Source: Colwellia sp. PAMC 21821 (GTDB lineage Bacteria > Pseudomonadota > Gammaproteobacteria > Enterobacterales > Alteromonadaceae). Taken from it: 64,000 nt of DNA. The position numbers were made by a program, and so were the translations under genes. Positions within the stretch are counted from its first letter, which is position 1, and every line of letters starts with the position of its first letter. Below the pieces are notes generated by a model. That model had not been told where the DNA came from. It did no database searches and was given only the letters and a program-made list of their open reading frames with translations. This document shows, piece by piece, positions 61,839 through 64,000 of the stretch. The stretch is taken from the NCBI RefSeq assembly GCF_002077175.1, contig NZ_CP014943.1:1674001-1738000 (forward strand), in the 5' to 3' direction.

Positions 61839-62903
61839 TTACAGAATTTGCTGAAGGAGCTCCACACTAACGTCGTCGTTAATTTCAGATTGACCTATAG
61901 CCGTCGGGAGAATAAAGCGAAGTTTACCGGCTAAATTCTTTTTATCGCGACGCATATGGCAAATAAATTCATCAAAACCCATATTCTCTGGTGCAATTAA
62001 CGGTAAATCAAATGCAGACAGTAAAGTTTCAATACGACGAAGATCTGACACTTCAAGCAAATTCATTGTTACTGATAACTTAGCAGCAAGTACCATGCCA
62101 GTAGCAACAGCTTCGCCATGTAACCACACACCGTAACCTTGATCCGCTTCAATGGCATGACCAAAAGTATGTCCTAAGTTCAATAAAGCACGAACACCGG
62201 CTTCTGTTTCATCTTCAGCAACAATATTGGCCTTGCACTGGCAACAGCGCTCGATCATTTGCATTAAGATCTCAGTTTCACCAGCTTTAATAGCATTAGT
62301 ATGCTTCTCAAGCCAAGTAAAAAACTCACCATCACCTAAGATACCGTACTTAATAACCTCAGCCATACCGGCATTAAATTCTCTTACGGGTAAAGTAGCT
62401 AGGCTAGCCAAATCGATAAAAACGGCTTTAGGTTGATAGAACGCACCTATCATGTTTTTACCTAATGGATGATTTACAGCTGTTTTACCACCTACAGATG
62501 AGTCAACTTGCGACAGTACTGTGGTAGGTATTTGAATAAAATCAATACCACGCTGATAACACGCAGCAGCAAAGCCAGTTATGTCACCAATAACACCACC
62601 ACCTAATGCGATTAAGGTCGTATCTCTACCATGATTACCCGCGAGAAGGTGTGACATTATCCGTTCAAAATTTGCTAAGCTTTTTTCAGCTTCACCATCA
62701 GGCAAAATGATTTCATCGAGCTCGAAATCCCTAAGGCTATGCTGCATTTGCTTAAGATAAAGTGGTGCAACAATGTTATTACTAACAATGCACACACGCT
62801 TAGAGCGGATATGACTAGACAGCAGATCACTATTTGATAATAGTCCGCTGTCTATATAGATTGGATAGCTGCGCGTGCCAAGCTTAACGTGAAGTGTGGT
62901 CAT
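61839..62903 (-). CDS. aroB: 3-dehydroquinate synthase
   Basis: The 354-residue enzyme has NAD+-binding and catalytic blocks [41 protein letters not shown] and [12 protein letters not shown] with Zn-ligand histidines. It converts DAHP to 3-dehydroquinate, step two of the shikimate pathway. It lies 11 bp after aroK in the same operon. Length and motifs are ordinary. Confidence 0.97.
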   Translation of the reverse strand: MTTLHVKLGTRSYPIYIDSGLLSNSDLLSSHIRSKRVCIVSNNIVAPLYLKQMQHSLRDFELDEIILPDGEAEKSLANFERIMSHLLAGNHGRDTTLIALGGGVIGDITGFAAACYQRGIDFIQIPTTVLSQVDSSVGGKTAVNHPLGKNMIGAFYQPKAVFIDLASLATLPVREFNAGMAEVIKYGILGDGEFFTWLEKHTNAIKAGETEILMQMIERCCQCKANIVAEDETEAGVRALLNLGHTFGHAIEADQGYGVWLHGEAVATGMVLAAKLSVTMNLLEVSDLRRIETLLSAFDLPLIAPENMGFDEFICHMRRDKKNLAGKLRFILPTAIGQSEINDDVSVELLQQIL

Positions 62904-62914
62904 AGATATCTTGT

Positions 62915-63433
62915 TTAAAAGTCTAAACGTTCTACTATTTTACTTGCTACAACTTTCGCACTTTGATCGTCCGTCTGCACGATAACATCGGCAATTTCTT
63001 CATATAACGGATTACGTTCAACTGCTAAGTTTTCAAGTACAGTTCTAGGTTCTTCATCAGTTTGCAGTAGCGGACGACGTCTGTCTCTTTGCGTGCGAGC
63101 CACTTGTTTATCAATTGTTGTTTCTAGATATACCACAATGCCGCGAGCTGATAAGCGATTACGTACTTGAGCGCTAATTACAGAACCACCGCCTGTAGCC
63201 AAAACAATCCCTTGTTTTTCACTTAAGTCTTCAATTACTGATTCTTCTCTTAAGCGAAAACCTTCTTCGCCTTCAAGATCAAAAACCCAAGCGATATCTG
63301 CACCAGTGCGACGTTCTATTTCTTGATCGGAATCAAAGAACTCTAAATGTAGCTTATCCGCTAATTCTCTACCAATGGTGCTTTTGCCTGCGCCCATTGG
63401 GCCTACAAGGAAAATGTTACGTTTTTCTGCCAT
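62915..63433 (-). CDS. aroK: shikimate kinase I
   Basis: I choose the ATG giving [21 protein letters not shown], 172 residues, as in the family. The open frame continues 46 codons upstream through the promoter region without conserved sequence. Walker A is GPMGAGKST, the shikimate-binding Asp is in FFDSDQEIE, then [19 protein letters not shown] and ATGGGSV. It phosphorylates shikimate. Upstream pilQ is on the same strand but a separate promoter is visible. Confidence 0.96.
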   Translation of the reverse strand: MAEKRNIFLVGPMGAGKSTIGRELADKLHLEFFDSDQEIERRTGADIAWVFDLEGEEGFRLREESVIEDLSEKQGIVLATGGGSVISAQVRNRLSARGIVVYLETTIDKQVARTQRDRRRPLLQTDEEPRTVLENLAVERNPLYEEIADVIVQTDDQSAKVVASKIVERLDF

Positions 63434-63475
63434 TAGATTAATTAATACTCGTTTATTTATTACGTGAACAGGTAA

Positions 63476-63490
63476 GAGGGAACCTCCCTC
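63476..63490. other. small perfect hairpin in the aroK leader
   Basis: GAGGGA-ACC-TCCCTC, 6-bp stem, without T tract. It lies between the aroK promoter and start codon and would be in the 5' leader. Confidence 0.45.
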
Positions 63491-63508
63491 GAAAATTTCA
63501 AGGGCGCA

Positions 63509-63538
63509 ATTATCGCAATTGTTGGGTACAAATTGCAA
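63509..63538 (-). promoter_or_regulatory. aroK promoter
   Basis: TTGCAA, 18-bp spacer, GATAAT on the minus strand in the pilQ-aroK gap. About 75 bp precede the aroK ATG. Confidence 0.6.
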
Positions 63539-63577
63539 GCATGTAAGATGAAAACACCACCTTACATGCAAATTAAC

Positions 63578-64000
63578 TTAAAATCTTTCCGTAACTATGC
63601 GTGGTGTAACGAATATTAGCAGTTCTTTTTTCTCATTGAAGTTACTACTATTCCTAAACATCCAGCCAAAATATGGAATATCACCTAAAACGGGCACTTT
63701 TGACACTGAACTAATAATTTGTTGTTGGTAAATACCACCAAGTACGATGGTTTCACCATTATTAACTAAAACTTGTGTGCCTATTCTCTGTGTATCTATC
63801 GCTGGTGCCGTGCCATTTGAAACATCTGAGACTGTATCTTGCGTTACCACTAAGTCTAATATAATTCTATCATCAGGGGTTATATGAGGCGTCACTGTTA
63901 AGCTCAATACTGCCTTTTTAAATTGTGTAGATGTAGCACCACTAGAAGCCGCTTCTTGGTATGGAATTTCAACACCTTGCTCGATATACGCTTCTTTTTG
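63578..64000 (-). CDS. pilQ: type IV pilus secretin PilQ, C-terminal part
   Basis: The 140 visible C-terminal residues are the end of a secretin domain: YIEQGVEIPYQEAASSG, LTVTPHITPDDRIILDL, LVNNGETIVLGGIY, VPVLGDIPYFGWMFR and KKELLIFVTPRIV. These form the outer-membrane gate through which the pilus exits. The N-terminal AMIN and N domains lie outside the window. Position before aroK-aroB-damX-dam is the usual gammaproteobacterial pilMNOPQ-aroKB order. The frame is open through the window edge. Confidence 0.96.
   Translation of the reverse strand, partial: QKEAYIEQGVEIPYQEAASSGATSTQFKKAVLSLTVTPHITPDDRIILDLVVTQDTVSDVSNGTAPAIDTQRIGTQVLVNNGETIVLGGIYQQQIISSVSKVPVLGDIPYFGWMFRNSSNFNEKKELLIFVTPRIVTERF

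Overview
The window is chromosomal DNA of a low-GC marine gammaproteobacterium, most likely a Colwellia or Thalassotalea relative in the Alteromonadales. The support is indirect: the contiguous rif-str ribosomal/RNA polymerase cluster, a fused argH(A), an E. coli-type Dam and GltBD, a DUF2970 protein, and many short AT-rich intergenic repeats with TACCAA/TTGGTA ends. Species cannot be fixed from sequence reading alone.

Layout. (1) 1-4513: the end of a DUF1285 gene, then tRNA-His, whose last 50 bp (502-551) are repeated exactly at 4464-4513. This brackets a 4-kb island with no integrase, holding a cysteine-containing small protein, an exported protein, a 50-residue glycine-zipper peptide too short for usual gene calling, and a Phd/ParE-type toxin-antitoxin pair. 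(2) 4514-10549: a small lipoprotein, a GH24 lysozyme-like lipoprotein lacking two of three usual catalytic residues, a CheX-receiver fusion, a NYN-domain protein and plsB. (3) 10550-17285: gltBD. (4) 17318-18981: a 256-bp MITE-like repeat split by an IS1111-type (IS110 family) element. An uninterrupted copy of the repeat at 39193-39448 shows the target exactly, and the 3' non-coding part of the IS contains what looks like a bridge RNA whose two target guides match that site. (5) 19271-41562, all on the minus strand: four tRNAs-tufB, nhaP2, tRNA-Trp-secE-nusG, rplKAJL-rpoBC, rpsL-rpsG-fusA-tufA. Both tuf genes carry the same tandem array of degenerate tuf 3' tails, each with its own terminator. 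(6) 41649-48321: coaX-birA-murB, then an exopolysaccharide export trio (beta-barrel, Wza-like, Wzc-like) with no glycosyltransferases beside it. (7) 48540-57505: argCBFGH(A)A with divergent argE. (8) 57576-64000: an unrecognised 482-residue protein, a DUF2970 protein, and the dam-damX-aroB-aroK-pilQ cluster, which runs off the window.

The conserved part covers transcription, translation, glutamate and arginine synthesis, the shikimate pathway, cofactor and wall synthesis. The accessory interest lies in the tRNA-His island, the IS with its putative guide RNA, the repeat families, the tuf-tail arrays and several enzymes with unusual active-site residues. All motif statements come from reading the sequence; no database search or folding program was run.
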